64,000 bases of DNA from Rehmannia glutinosa (lineage: Eukaryota; Streptophyta; Magnoliopsida; Lamiales; Orobanchaceae). A program made the translations under genes and the position numbers. The stretch is taken from positions 23,044,653 to 23,108,652 of the forward strand of contig CM071935.1 in NCBI GenBank assembly GCA_016081115.2, given 5' to 3'. Below, one piece after another: positions 34,306-45,500 of this stretch. The notes under the pieces were generated by a model. That model saw only the letters and a list, made by a program, of their open reading frames with translations, did no database searches and had not been told where the DNA came from. Position 1 is the first letter of the stretch; every line of letters starts with the position of its first letter.

Positions 34306-35063
34306 TTTTCTTCCTCTGTTAAAAGTAACAGTTTTCTGAGAAAAAATATCGGTTAGTTTAGATAAAGTATCATATTTTTTAATATAGCCACATATTATGA
34401 TTACATTTTATTGAAAGAAAAATAAATATATTAGAGTTAAAATAACACCTTTATGAGTAAATATATATATTTTTTGAGACAAAATATCATGTTTTAAGAG
34501 TAAAAATATCTGTTTTATAAATAAAGTATTATATTTTTTTAATAATAAATACAAAGAAAGATGAATAATAAATATGATAGAGTTAAGATAATACTTTTAT
34601 AAGTAAAAGTATGTGTTTTTTGAGATAAGGTAACATATTTTCTAATATAGTCACAAATTATAAATGTATTACAATAAATATATATACATAACAGAGTTTC
34701 TGTTTTTCTTCCCTAGTTAAAGTAACAGTTTTATGAGAAAAAGTATCGGTTATTTTAGATAAAGTATCATATTTTTAAATATAGCCACGGATTATGATTA
34801 CATTACATTGAAGGACAAATAAATATATCAGAGTTAAAGTAACACCTTTATGAGTAAAAATATATATTTTTGAGACAAAATATTATGTTTAAGAGTAAAA
34901 ATATCAGTTTTTAAATAAAGTATTACTTTTTGTAATAATAAATACAAAGAAAGATGAATAATAAATATGATATAGTTAAAGTAATACTTTTATAAGTAAA
35001 AGTATTTGTTTTTTGAGATAAAGTAACATATTTTTTAATATAATCACAAATTATGAATATATT

Positions 35064-35140
<77 letters not shown>

Positions 35141-35440
35141 CAGAGTTAAAGTAACATTTTTATCGTTAAAGTATCTATTTTTTGAGATAAAGTATCATGT
35201 TTTTTAATACAGTCACAAATTAGAAATGAGGAAAAGAAGGAAAAATAAAAAATAAATATGATACAGTTAAAGTAACACTTTTATAAGTAAAAGTATCCGT
35301 TTGTTGATATAAAATATCAGATTTCTTAATACAGTTACAAACTAGGAATAAAAAAAGATAAAAAAATAAAAAATAAATATGATGTAGTTAAAGTAACACT
35401 TTTATAAGTATCCATTTATTAAGATAATGTATCATGTTTT
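34306..35440. repeat. AT-rich tandem repeats inside the MULE
   Basis: A core resembling AGTTAAAGTAACACTTTTAT recurs near 34319, 34436, 34579, 34715, 34831, 34974, 35143, 35263 and 35385, giving units of about 116-170 bases. The first three units (about 34306-34700) are echoed by the next three (from about 34700), a higher-order repeat of about 395 bases. No coding potential. Confidence 0.8.
35067..35139. repeat. (TA)n microsatellite
   Basis: Near-perfect AT dinucleotide run of about 73 bases, broken only by one ACAT near 35097-35100, inside one repeat unit of the MULE. Confidence 0.95.
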
Positions 35441-35561
35441 TTTAATAGACTTGGGTTCGATTATTAGCCTTTACATTTATAGGCGTGTTTAACTTTTTTT
35501 AATTACCAGGCGTATTTATGAATGGGTTTATATACATTGTTATTATGAAATTACAAAATGA

Positions 35562-35632
35562 GCATTAGTGGTGTAGTGGTGGAACACCACCTTAAGTCTG
35601 TATAGGTCATGGGTTCAATTCCCCACAAATTC
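35562..35632 (+). other. tRNA-like segment (SINE head or tRNA pseudogene)
   Basis: TGGTGTAGTGG at 35569-35579 resembles a pol III box A and GGTTCAATTCC at 35612-35622 a box B, at tRNA-like spacing. The ends do not pair into an acceptor stem, so it is not a working tRNA. A T-run (about 35641-35649) follows and could end pol III transcription. Either a SINE head or a tRNA-derived piece captured in the MULE. Confidence 0.5.
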
Positions 35633-35771
35633 TGATTCTAATTTTTTTTAAATAAACAGGTGGGCTGGACTAGGGGCAGAGGGGCTGGGGGTTGGGCGGG
35701 CGGGTTGGGCTGGCGGGTAGATCCGTCTTACAGAATAGAATCCGTAAGACGGTCCTACAGGAGACCTACTC

Positions 35772-36539
35772 TTTGACGTATGGGGTATTGATTTCATGGG
35801 GCAATTTTCGGCTTCTTATGGAAATCTATACATTTTGCTTGCGGTTGATTACGTCTCCAAATGGGTAGAGGCGATTGCTACACCAACTACGATGCCAAGG
35901 TAGTACTAAAACTTTTACACAAGCATATTTTTACTCGATTTGGTACTCCTCGGGTAAGTGATGCAGATATGCATTTCTATAATAAATTATTTAATAGTTT
36001 TCTCGCTAAGTTTGGTGTGCGTCACAAGGTTGCTCTTGGTTATCATCCTCAATCAAATGGTCAAGCTGAAATTTCTAATCATGAAGTTAAGCAAATTTAG
36101 GAGAAAACGGTAAGCTATAATCGAAAAGATTGGTCACAAAAACTCGATGATGCATTATGTTCTTATTGCATGGCTTACAAAACACTCATTCGTATGTCAC
36201 CATATTGATTGGTGTTTGATAAAGCGTGTCATTTACTGGTTGAACTTGAACATCGTGCCTATTGGGCAATAAAAATATTGAATTTTGATTTAAAAGCGGC
36301 CGATGAAAAATGATTACTTCCTTGAATGAAATGGAATAATTTCATCACGAATTATATGAAAATGCCAAGATTTATAAAGAAAAAACGACAAAATGGCATG
36401 ATCAAATGATTTTGCGACATGAATTCCTACCCAGCCAACAAGTGTTATTGTTCAACTTTCGATTGAAATTGTTCCCAGGTAAGCTTAAATCACAATGGTC
36501 TGGGCCGTTTGTAATTGAGCATCTCCCTATGGTGCCATG
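35772..36539 (+). pseudogene. pol: Athila-like integrase catalytic core, disrupted
   Basis: The first catalytic Asp is in VWGIDFMG (35790-35792), followed by NLYILLAVDYVSKWVEAIA. A frameshift near 35885 leads to a second open stretch with TRFGTPRVSDADMHF (second Asp at 35960-35962) and GYHPQSNGQAEISN (Glu at 36068-36070), so the DDE triad is still traceable. Later pieces include WSQKLDDALCSY and MAYKTLIRMSPY. It is truncated at 36540 by a SIRE-like element; the 3' end of the Athila element is beyond the window. Confidence 0.85.
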
Positions 36540-38020
36540 TGTAGGTCGCAAGTGGTGATAAATAAAGTCTAGAAAGGGGGGGGGTTGAATAGACTTTAAC
36601 AAATCTTTGATTTTAGTCCTTTTTAAATTCAGAATAGACTCAAGTTAGCTGGGTCCTTGGTGGACAACTTAGTTTACTTGCACAACAAAGTTAGTCACTC
36701 ACTGACTCAGGGATCGAGAAATTTCATTTTATAATACAACTCAGCTAATTCAGTTAACTCTTTAAATATTCAGAAGACTTGGTTTTTGCAGCGGAAGACT
36801 TTCACCTTTAGTTTGAATTATAATTTTCAACACTTGTTTTAAGCTTAGTTATTATCAGTTGACTTAGCAAATTAACAAACAACAATATTAATGTGCAAGA
36901 TATTAACGTGTGCTGAATGTAAATGACACAAGCAATTTTATAGTGGTTTGAGGATGGAGTAGTTCCTCTCATCAACTCTTCTCCAACCCGTGGAGGAATC
37001 CATTATTGTAACTATAACTTTGTTACAAAAATGGTGACTGTCCAAGCTTGGCCTTGATCACACAGGTGGCTCAGCTTCAGGCACTCAACTTCTTCATAAA
37101 GGGCTATCTTACTACTTAAGATCCTTCAAACTCTTGGATTTGTTCACACAACCCTCCAACGAGTCTAAAGCCTTTGGTTCGAACTGAAACCTTACTACAC
37201 CTCCTTCAACCTTGGAGTGCAGACCCCTTGTTTTTTGAAACAAGTTTTTCCTCTTCAATATATTGAAGTTGTCTTTCCTTCACTGAATGTTTTTGGATTG
37301 ATTTTCTTCGAGTTTAGGCTTGAGGATATGATTTGAATGCTTGAGGGAGTTATGCTTCGATTGCTTGATTTCTCTTGTGTGTCTCAGATTGCATAAGTTT
37401 TTTTTTCTTAAAATTCTCAGCCTTTTATAGTGGCAGTTCGAAAATGTATCCGTTGAAGAGATAGATGCATTTTCAAACTACACTTCTTGATCGTTGGCTT
37501 GTCTTGTCTTGCAGCTTTGATGTAGAATGTACCATGAATTTAATGCTCTGTAGCCTTTCCTTAAACTCTGCAGATTTTCATGTATATCTCATTGGCTCAT
37601 TGCTTTTTGCACACTTTTAGCAAAACAAATTTAAGGTAGGCAGTCTGAGACATAGCTATTTTCAGCAAACAATTGACTTTGCTTGACAACAGATCTCTTC
37701 AGCTTTCTTTGACCATTTCTGCTGCATAACCCCTTTCACAGTCAACTCCACTTATCTTGGAATGACTCTTCTATCAGTCTGTTGACTGAGATAATGTTTC
37801 TTCCACTTGACTAATACTTGACTTCACTTTACTCAATTGTCACACAACTTATTCTTCTCTTCGATCTTCAGTCAAGTCTACATTCTTCAACTTGGCTGCT
37901 TCTACTCACCTTATAGAACCCTATCTATTACAAGTTGATTTACAGTAGAATTGGGGTGTCAACTTCCTAATCTAAGTTTTACATGGTATCATCAAAATCT
38001 ATTACATAAATTTCCCAACA
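36540..38020 (-). repeat. 3' LTR of SIRE-like element 4
   Basis: Starts TGTAGGTCGCAAG and ends TTTCCCAACA in plus orientation, 1,481 bp. It shares a G-run near the start and CTTTTATAGTG near 37423 with the SIRE-like LTR family, but is diverged in sequence. PPT-like AATGTTG-proximal sequence on the minus strand follows at 38021. Confidence 0.85.
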
Positions 38021-38377
38021 ATTTTCCATCTTTTGATGATGCTAAAACTTAAATAAAACTAGCAAAGTTAATACTGCATAAACAAAGAATAAATGTATGA
38101 ATATGTTATTTTATGAACATATATCATTCTTGCACTTTACAACGCTTTGCAAAGTACAATGAAAAAGAGTATACAAAGTACTTACAAATGTCTATGTATT
38201 TACATTGAAGTAAAAATACAACATGAAGGGGTTTTCAATAGTCTTCAACACCTCTGCTGCTTCCTTATTCTCTAAACTTCATCTTCAGCTCTTCGCCTAT
38301 CATCTTCGGCTCTTTTTCTTTTCTTTTCATCTTCTTCCCTCTTCTTTTTCTCATATGCTCTTTTAAGAAATTTAGTC
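38021..38377 (-). other. 3' noncoding region of element 4
   Basis: Minus-strand sequence between the coding end at 38378 and the LTR. It carries GCATCATCAAAAGATGG before the LTR, a degraded counterpart of the CATCATCAAAAAGGGG PPT of elements 1-3. Low-complexity Lys/Glu-type codons near 38280-38377 may be the original third-ORF tail beyond the present stop. Confidence 0.65.
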
Positions 38378-39010
38378 TTATCTTCTTTGCCTTTCTTCCC
38401 ACTCGCGATCTATCCTTTTGTTTTCTTCTTCTTCCCTCCTTTTCATCTCCTCATTCTTCTTTTCCACTTCTCTATTTTCAAGTTCGTTCAATCTAGCCCA
38501 GTAAAACTGGTCTTTCTTTTTGGCATTAATGTATGTGATATCTCTTGGCCTTGCTGCAATCATATGAATTTTCTTTGGAGAAGATTGAAATCTTGCACAT
38601 ACACCTACAATAAAGGTGATGTCTAGTCTGCTGGCTGTCAAATACAGTAATGATCCAACGAGTGCTCTATACCTTCTTTGATCAACAAATTTTCCTTCTG
38701 CATCCATATCCATCTTCATAGATGTATTCATGGGAGTCTCCACAGATGAGTTTTCGTCCATACCAAATTTCTTCATTAAATCTCTGGTATATTTGGTTTG
38801 ACTTATGAAGGTTCCATTCTTCATTTGCTTGACTTGAAGACCTAGGAAGAAAGTCACCTCTCCCATCATGCTCATCTCAAACTTTCCTTGCATAAAGTTT
38901 GAGAATTTATCACACAACTCTTTTTTGTGATCCAAAAATGATTTCATCCACATATATTTGAACAAGCAATATACTATCTCTATCTTGAATTTTGAAAAGT
39001 GTTCTGTCAA
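38378..39010 (-). CDS. RT C-terminus fused in frame to third-ORF C-terminus (deletion product)
   Basis: A 210-residue open frame. Residues from about 40 on are the RT connection region: KFEMSMMGEVTFFLGLQVKQ, TKYTRDLMKKFGMD, GSLLYLTASRLDITF, VGVCARFQSSPKK. Around residue 150 (near 38548-38556) it switches to PRDITYINAKKKDQFYWARL, equivalent to LPKNIEYIDPGKKGGIYWAR in the third ORF of elements 2 and 3. It ends in a charged stretch, RREEEENKRIDREWEERQRR. RNase H, the spacer and most of the third ORF are therefore deleted and the two ends joined in frame. Whether it is expressed is unknown; a deletion relic is most likely. Confidence 0.75.
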   Translation of the reverse strand: MTEHFSKFKIEIVYCLFKYMWMKSFLDHKKELCDKFSNFMQGKFEMSMMGEVTFFLGLQVKQMKNGTFISQTKYTRDLMKKFGMDENSSVETPMNTSMKMDMDAEGKFVDQRRYRALVGSLLYLTASRLDITFIVGVCARFQSSPKKIHMIAARPRDITYINAKKKDQFYWARLNELENREVEKKNEEMKRREEEENKRIDREWEERQRR

Positions 39011-40088
39011 CTTTACATTTGGTGAATCTATTGTCTATAAGAAACTGAGACAATGTGCCATACCATGCTCATGGTGCTTGTTTCGAATCATAAAATGTCT
39101 TCTTGAGCTTGTAGACTTTATCTCCAACAGTTTTCTGCTAAAAACCTGGAGGTTTTCCACATAGACTTCTTCTTCCAAAAGTCCTTTCAAAAATGCAATT
39201 TTCACATCCATTTGATAGACTATGAAGTTCTTGTGTGCTGCGTAAGAAATAAACATCCTTATTGCCTCCAATCTTGCAACAGGTGCAAAGTTTCATCATA
39301 ATCTAGTCCCTCTTCTTGACAATACCCTTTGGCTATCAATCTTGCTTTGTTTCTCACTACAGACCCTCTCCATTCATATTGCTTCTAATACCCACTTAGT
39401 ACCAATGACATTTTGGTGGGTAGGCCTTTGAACCAATTCCCATAGTTTATTCTTTTCAGTTTGATTCAACTCTTCCCACTAGCTATAATCCAATGAGGGT
39501 CATCCAATGTTTGTGACACATCCTTTGGCTCAATTTGAGAAATGAAACACGTGAACGTAACTTCATGTTGAGGCCTGGATCTGGTTCTTACTCATTCTCT
39601 AACATCTCCCATGATATGCTCTAGTGGATGTCTCTCAGCCATCTCACGTCTGGTTAGAGTAAGTCTGTTGGGTTAAGTCTTCTTGCAACTAAATTTTCTT
39701 GAACAACTTCCTCTTGATCATCATTCAGCTGCAAGCCTTCCAACAGTCTTTGAGATTCAACTATCTCATCTTCATCTGGGTTGAGTCGTCTGATATCTGC
39801 CTCAACATAGGGACTCTTCTGAATAGTTGGTTGATTTATCTTGTCAGCTAACTCATCAATGTCTTCTCTATTGACATTAGGTTAATCAAAAACCACATGG
39901 ATAAACTCTTCTGTGACCGTCGCCCTCTTGTTCAGCACTATGAAAGCTTTACTCTCAGCTGAGTATCCCAAAATGATACCTTCAACAGCTTTAGCATCAA
40001 AATCTTTCAAGTTGTCCTTGCCATTGTTGTAAATGAAACCCTTATAATCAAAAGCTTTCATAAGGGGTTTTGGATAGCTGCCTATTGT
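39011..40088 (-). pseudogene. pol: SIRE-like RT N-terminus and integrase-RT linker, element 4
   Basis: Minus-strand pieces read KNKLWELVQRPTHQNVIGTK (about 39465-39400), ARLIAKGYCQEEGLDYDETF (about 39345-39285) and FIVYQMDVKIAFLKGLLEEE (about 39220-39160). The linker (39500-40088) contains HVVF-type text after integrase and acidic DEDEI segments. Frameshifts at several points, including after LLEEEVYVE. Confidence 0.78.
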
Positions 40089-40687
40089 TCATACACCTAT
40101 TCTGAGTGTAGCAAGCAGTATTAATGGCTTCAGCCTAAAATCTCTTAGGAATCCAACTTCAGCTAACATGGTCCTTGTAGCTTCCGGATGGTTCATTCCT
40201 TCTTTCACCACTCCATTCTGATGTGGAGTTCTTGCAGCTGATATCTCATGAGCATACCATTCTCTATGCAATAATGAGTTATAATCCCATTGACAAACAG
40301 TTCCTCTATCAGACCTTATCTTGATAATGGTTTGACTCTTCTCATTTTTAACTCTCTTCATAAGTTGTGGAAGCTTCAGCAAATTTTTACACATAAAGAT
40401 GGTCCATGTGTATCTTGAATAATCATCCACCATCACTAAGGTGTATTTCTTTCCACTGATACTAGTTGGTTCAATAGGACCAAATAAATCCATATGCAAT
40501 AAATGCAAGATCCTTGTTGAAGAAGGATTTGGCTTATCCTTAAATGAAGAACCGATTTGCTTTCCCTTCTGGCATGCATCACAAATGCTTTCCTTCTTGT
40601 ATACTGAGTCTGGGAATCCTTCCACAAGATGACTAATTGCAAGCTTGTTGATTGTCTTGATGATCAGGTGACTCAGCTTTGTGCCAC
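40089..40687 (-). pseudogene. pol: SIRE-like integrase, element 4, truncated by element 3
   Basis: Contains the pre-integrase zinc region KKESICDACQKGKQIGSSF, the catalytic MDLFGPIEPTSISGKKYTL, DDYSRYTWTIFMCKN, then IIKIRSDRGT (second Asp) and ISAARTPHQNGVVKEG (third position is Val-Val-Lys-Glu; relatives have VAERR). An open frame covers most of it, with a frameshift in the FVNG area and at the 3' end. The LTR of element 3 begins at 40688. Confidence 0.82.
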
Positions 40688-42259
40688 TATAGGTCCCAAG
40701 GGGTGTGAGTGTAAGGTTTAGAAGGGGGGGTTGAATAAACCTTACCAACTTTTCGATTTAGTCCTTTTAAAATGTTCAAAGTTAATACTTCACAGCTGAG
40801 TCCTTGATGGACAGCTAAGTTAGTTAATCAGCAGAGTTAGTCACTCAATGCACTGATCGAGAAATTTTGTTGATAGAATAACTCGATTGTTTTGACTAAA
40901 GACTTAACTTCATTGTGATATGTTTTATTGGAAGACTTAACACCCTTGAATTTGGTTAAGTTTGTTTTAATACTAGGTTTTAGCACTTGGTTGATTATCA
41001 ATTGGATAGCAAATTAATCAAGCATATATAAAAGTAATATGCGAGAAATTAAAGTCTTTGAAATGTAAATGACACAATAAGTTTTTATAGAGGTTCGAAG
41101 ATGGGGTAATTGTTCTACTCCTCTCTTCTCCAACTCTGGAGGAATCCACTAAGTATTGTTCAAGATACAAAGTGGTTAATGATCCGGATACAAGTCTTGA
41201 TCACACGGTGACTTGATCCTTTGGGACTCGATCTGGAGATGCCTTGGTCACACGGTGGCTTCTCGTGCGACTCGCCTTCTTCACAGGCAGTACCGCTTTG
41301 CTACTACAGCCCACTTGCTCAAGCTTCTTGGATTTGATCACGAAGCCTTCCAAAAACTCGAGACTGGTTCGACCTTGAACCTTCCTACAATCCTCCGTGG
41401 AATGTAGACCCCTTAATTCTTCAAATATTTTCCTCTTCAACTGATAGAAGTTGTCTTTCCTTCACAGGTGAGTGTTGAATTGATTTCCTTCATAATGTAG
41501 GCTTGAGGATTGATCTTGAATGACTTGAGAATATTTTTGGTTACAGTTCGAATGTTAGTTTGAATGTTCGTGGTTCAGGTAACCTTCTCTTAGAGTGATT
41601 CCTCAGCCTTTTATAGTGATCTTTCAAAAATTTGCCCGTTGAAGAGATAAGCTTATTTTCAAAAGACACTTGTGGTCGTTGGCTTGTCTTGTTGCAGTCC
41701 TTGGAATTGCCACTTCCTCGTATGAATGATTCTTCAGCTTTTCAGAGTTCTGACATAGGTTCAATGCTTCCCATTGGTTTATTCCTTTTGCACGCTTTCC
41801 TCGGGACTCGATGACTTCAAGAAAGGCGTATGAAGGTATTACTTGTTTAAGTAATTCTCTTGACTTCGTAAACGGATCTCTTCGATTATCTCGACTTGAT
41901 CGCATTTTCTTAACTTCCCGATTGACTTGAGTCGCCTTCCAATCATTGGATGACTCTTTGTCACTTCAACTAGAGACTTGGATGTCTTGAGTTGTCTTGG
42001 TCGATACTTCACTCACCAGTATCTGTTTGCACCTTGATCGAGTTCCTATCTTCTCTTCTTTGCCACACTCGGTGACTTGCAGAGAAGTCTTCCTTCTAAT
42101 CTCCAGTTGTCTTCTTGCATGTTCAGGCATAACTGACTTGACTCAGCTCGACCAGGGCTATCTATTACAATGCAATTTACAACAGAAAAATGGGGTGCCA
42201 ACTTTCTATTCTAAGTTTTACATGGCATTCATCAAAATCTAAAAATTAATTTCCCAACA
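40688..42259 (-). repeat. 3' LTR of SIRE-like element 3
   Basis: Starts TATAGGTCCCAAGGGG (one change from TGTAGG) and ends TTTCCCAACA in plus orientation, 1,572 bp. The same family as the LTRs at 48617 and 61167. GCCAC (40683-40687) would be its target duplication; the partner copy is beyond the window. Confidence 0.88.
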
Positions 42260-42566
42260 ATTTCCCCCTTTTTGATGATGCCAAAACTTAAAACATTCAT
42301 ACAATAAATAAACAGCAAAGATACGTACAGACAAATGTAGAATCACATAATGTATGCTTAGAATCAATCTTTTATTGATCATAACATTCTCGTTCTTTAC
42401 ATAGCTGTTTACAAAGTGTATCATAGCTTAAATAGAACTTAGAGTAACTATGTTGTTCTATATCTACACAAGTATAGAAATTGTACGATTTTATTCGATG
42501 TACAAAGGACTTACATAAAAAATGTATTTACATAGTAAAATACATGAAGGGGTGGACATCAACACT
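42260..42566 (-). other. PPT and 3' noncoding region of element 3
   Basis: On the minus strand AAAAAGGGGGAAAT (about 42260-42275) sits next to the LTR and is preceded by GGCATCATC. The rest, to the third-ORF stop at 42567, is noncoding. Confidence 0.82.
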
Positions 42567-45500
42567 TCATCTCCTTCGATGTCTCCTTTTTTCCTCTTCT
42601 TCAGCTCTGTCATCCTCGGACCTTTTCCTCTTCTTCTCATCTTCAGCCGCCTTCTTTTTCTCATAAGCCTTTCTGGCAGCTTCATCTCTTCTCTTTCTTT
42701 CTTGTCTTTCCTCCCATAGCTGAGTTTGTCTTTTATTTTCTTCTTCAATTCTCTTCGCATACTTAGCATTGCTCTTAGCCACTTGCAGGTTGGCTACTTC
42801 ATCGAATCTAGCCCAATAGATCCCTCCTTTCTTGCCTGGATCTATGTACTCAATGTTTTTGGGCAGAGGCCTAGGTCTGAAACCTCTTCCTCCACCACTG
42901 CTTCTTCCTCTTCCTCTGGGTGTGTATTGTACTGGGGCCTTCTTTTTCCCAGCAGAGTGACTAGCAGAGTGACCAACAGAGTGACTGCCAGCAGTCTGCT
43001 TCCTGTCAGCTTCTTCACATAGTTTGAGACCTTTTTCCCAGTACAAATCCCAGGCTTGAGCCATGGACATGTTTGCGAAGTAACCTTTAGATGCGAGCGT
43101 CTTGAATTCATCAATAGATCTTGGCTCGGTTCCGACACCTGAAATGGTATAGGTGTCTCTGTCTGTTGGAATGCCTCCATGTTGTTTTAGAATGTTCATA
43201 ACTCTGGCATCCATCTTTCCTTCCACTTCCTTCATCCCTGCTTCAACTGTCTTTCTCTTTTCAGCCATGGGTATTGCAGAGTGTTGGAGTGGCAGAGTCA
43301 CTGGGAGTTTGCTGATGATATCAGCTGTGACAAGACCTTGTTGGGGGGTTTTAGCAATCATCAAGGTCACATCTTTCGAGCCTTCCCCCTCAACAGATTT
43401 TCCTTTCTTCTCTCTTCTCACTTCCTCAGTTGTCTTTCCCTTCACAGTTGCGTCCTCTTTTTCAGCTTCAGCGTCCTCCTTTTCAGCTTCAGATCCCTTC
43501 AGCGCTTTTAGGTATTCCTCTTCCCCCCTTTTGGGCATCATTAAAGGAGAGAGGAACCCCTGGAAACAAGCTAGCAATCATGAAGTCCAGGCGGCTAATA
43601 GCTGAGTTATGCTTTGAGTCTGCTGCGGAGTATGCTGCACGGAATTCGGAGCGGGTGGCGTTGGATTCAGCTGTTACCAACTTCATCTCAGCCATGAGGA
43701 GGCTGAACTTTCGATCCATGTTCTCCTCTACGAGCAGGAGCTCTTTCTTATTATATTCACGCAGCAGCTGTATCTCTGTGGTGTGAGATTCATGCATTCG
43801 TTCGATGTGCTCTTGCAGTCTTGTCTTTGCATCAGCATTCTCAGCCCACCAGACTAGCAATTTGTTGAACAATGTCCTGAAAATTATGCCTCGCAGATCG
43901 GCAGTAAGGTTTGCGTCTCTGTTATCCAGCCTCATGTCCAGTGAGGCCTGGTGCCTCTCCATCTTTTTAATCTCTGCAAATATGGCTTTGAAAACTTCCC
44001 GAACCTCAGCTGTCACTTCTGTCTCAGCTGGCGGCCAAGAAGCATCAAAGTCAAAGTCTGCTGGAATGATGGTATCTGTTGGAATAACATGATCAGGTTT
44101 ATGGAAGCGTTCTCGATCTTTAGCTGATTCTTCAGGGAGGTCAGGTACCTCCAGAGAGAAGGGAAATGATTCTACAAAAGGATCATCACGGGCAATGGGA
44201 ATCTACTCAATTACAACTTGTGCTCGTGAAGGTCCTGGTGGAGTCGATCCCATCGCAGCTTGGGAGCCGCGATTGACTGCTTTCATTTGTGGTGGTCTGT
44301 TGTGAAGGTGACCCACTTGCCGAGCCTCTGTTTGTCTTATGACCTTCTTCTTCGGTCTCACTGGTTTTTCCACATGAGTTGGACTGGTCCTCGCCATATC
44401 GAGCGTATCGGACGATGATGAGATTTCCATGGGTGGCTCATCATCAAAGTTAAATGTTTGGCGAGTAGTCTTAAGGTCAGACTTGCTCGTGGTTAGAGGA
44501 ACATCCTCGGCTGAGTCTTTGGGATCGGCAATAGGGGATGACTCAGCTTCATCTTCACCTTCAGATCCCAGAAAGGTTACATCAGGATTATCCTGGGAAT
44601 CGTGAATAGCACTTATCTCCTTTTCGGATGGGTCAATGATGGCGGGAGGGATGTTCGTCAGGCGGTTTCTTTACCCGGGAAGTCTCAACCTCCCTTTGGC
44701 CTTCATTACCTCCCCGCAGTCTCAACCGCAGGTGAGGCCTTGGACATTTCCTTCGACAGTGTCAGCTGTCTTGGGGTCTTCTGAGGTGGCATCCACTGGA
44801 GTCTCAACTCCATGGATTGCACTTTCATTGCCCAAAGTGTTAACTCCCGAGGGCAATTCCTTCTCGTGCCTCAACCGCATCGCGAGCGTCATTGGCTGCT
44901 AGAGAGCGGTTGGCACTTCAATTGAGACGATCATAAGCGCCTCGAGCACCGTCAATGGCAACTTCTTTGTGTATTCAGTTGTTGTTCCTTGTCCACTTCG
45001 CCTCCGAGATTCGTTGTGGAGTCAGCTGCAGCATCCTCCGACCTTGCTGCAGTGGAGGGAGTTTTCCCCTCAGCTGGCACACCAGTTGAGTGACTTGGAA
45101 TGGGGTCACTCGTCTCTAGACTCCCAGCTGTTTCCTTTGAGTATTCAGCCATTGGGGCAGGTGGTAAGACACCTTCATTAGGGGTTGGCTCGACTGGGGT
45201 CCCCACAATCCCAGTTTCATCGCCAGTTCCCTTAACACCTTCCTCCGAATGAGATGGGGAAGTGGTGGCAGTGACAACAGTGGCAATATGCTGCACCACT
45301 CCCATAGGATCAATCTCCAGCTGTGAGTTGGAGGACTCCCCTGGTCCCTCCATCATCCTTCGCTCGTGTAGAATTCTGGATTCTTGCACTGCTTGTTGTA
45401 GTTGCAACTCTTCTATGGCAGCAGTAGGGTCCAGATTCTCATCACTGTCTGATAGGATGTCAAGGTGAGGATGTGTATGATCGGTGGTGCCAGTGAGAGG

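Larger units (their letters stand above)
34164..35771. mobile_element. Non-autonomous MULE with 9-bp target duplication
   Basis: 1,608 bp flanked by TTTGACGTA on both sides (34155-34163 and 35772-35780), the 9-bp duplication typical of Mutator-like elements; removing it rejoins the integrase as FDVWGIDFMG. Termini 34164-34215 and 35720-35771 are imperfect inverted repeats that share TAGGACCGTCTTACGG, and each end is itself palindromic (GTCTTACGG...CCGTAAGAC). It contains a 17-bp-stem hairpin (34221-34237 with 34253-34269), AT-rich repeats, (TA)n, a tRNA-like segment and a G-rich block. No transposase, so it would move only with help. Confidence 0.85.
36540..40687 (-). mobile_element. SIRE-like element 4, 3' portion, internally deleted
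   Basis: Minus-strand copia element inserted in the Athila integrase. Visible parts, left to right, are the 3' LTR, the PPT region, an RT to third-ORF fusion, RT, linker and integrase. Element 3 interrupts it at 40688 and the rest is outside the window. Its LTR and proteins differ more from elements 1-3 than these do from each other, so it is an older or separate subfamily. CCATG (36535-36539) is the candidate left target duplication. Confidence 0.85.

Noticed and set aside
34306..35440. CRISPR-like spaced repeats
   Set aside because: Units are 116-170 bases, degenerate and AT-rich inside a MULE; no short identical repeats with unique spacers.
35562..35632. Functional tRNA gene
   Set aside because: Box A and B are present, but the two ends do not pair as an acceptor stem.
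43153..43786. Plus-strand ORFs of 100-150 residues, and similar ones at 44602-46289
   Set aside because: They are antisense shadows of the third ORF of element 3: Ser/Leu/Phe-rich translations of the complement of Glu/Lys/Asp-rich codons.
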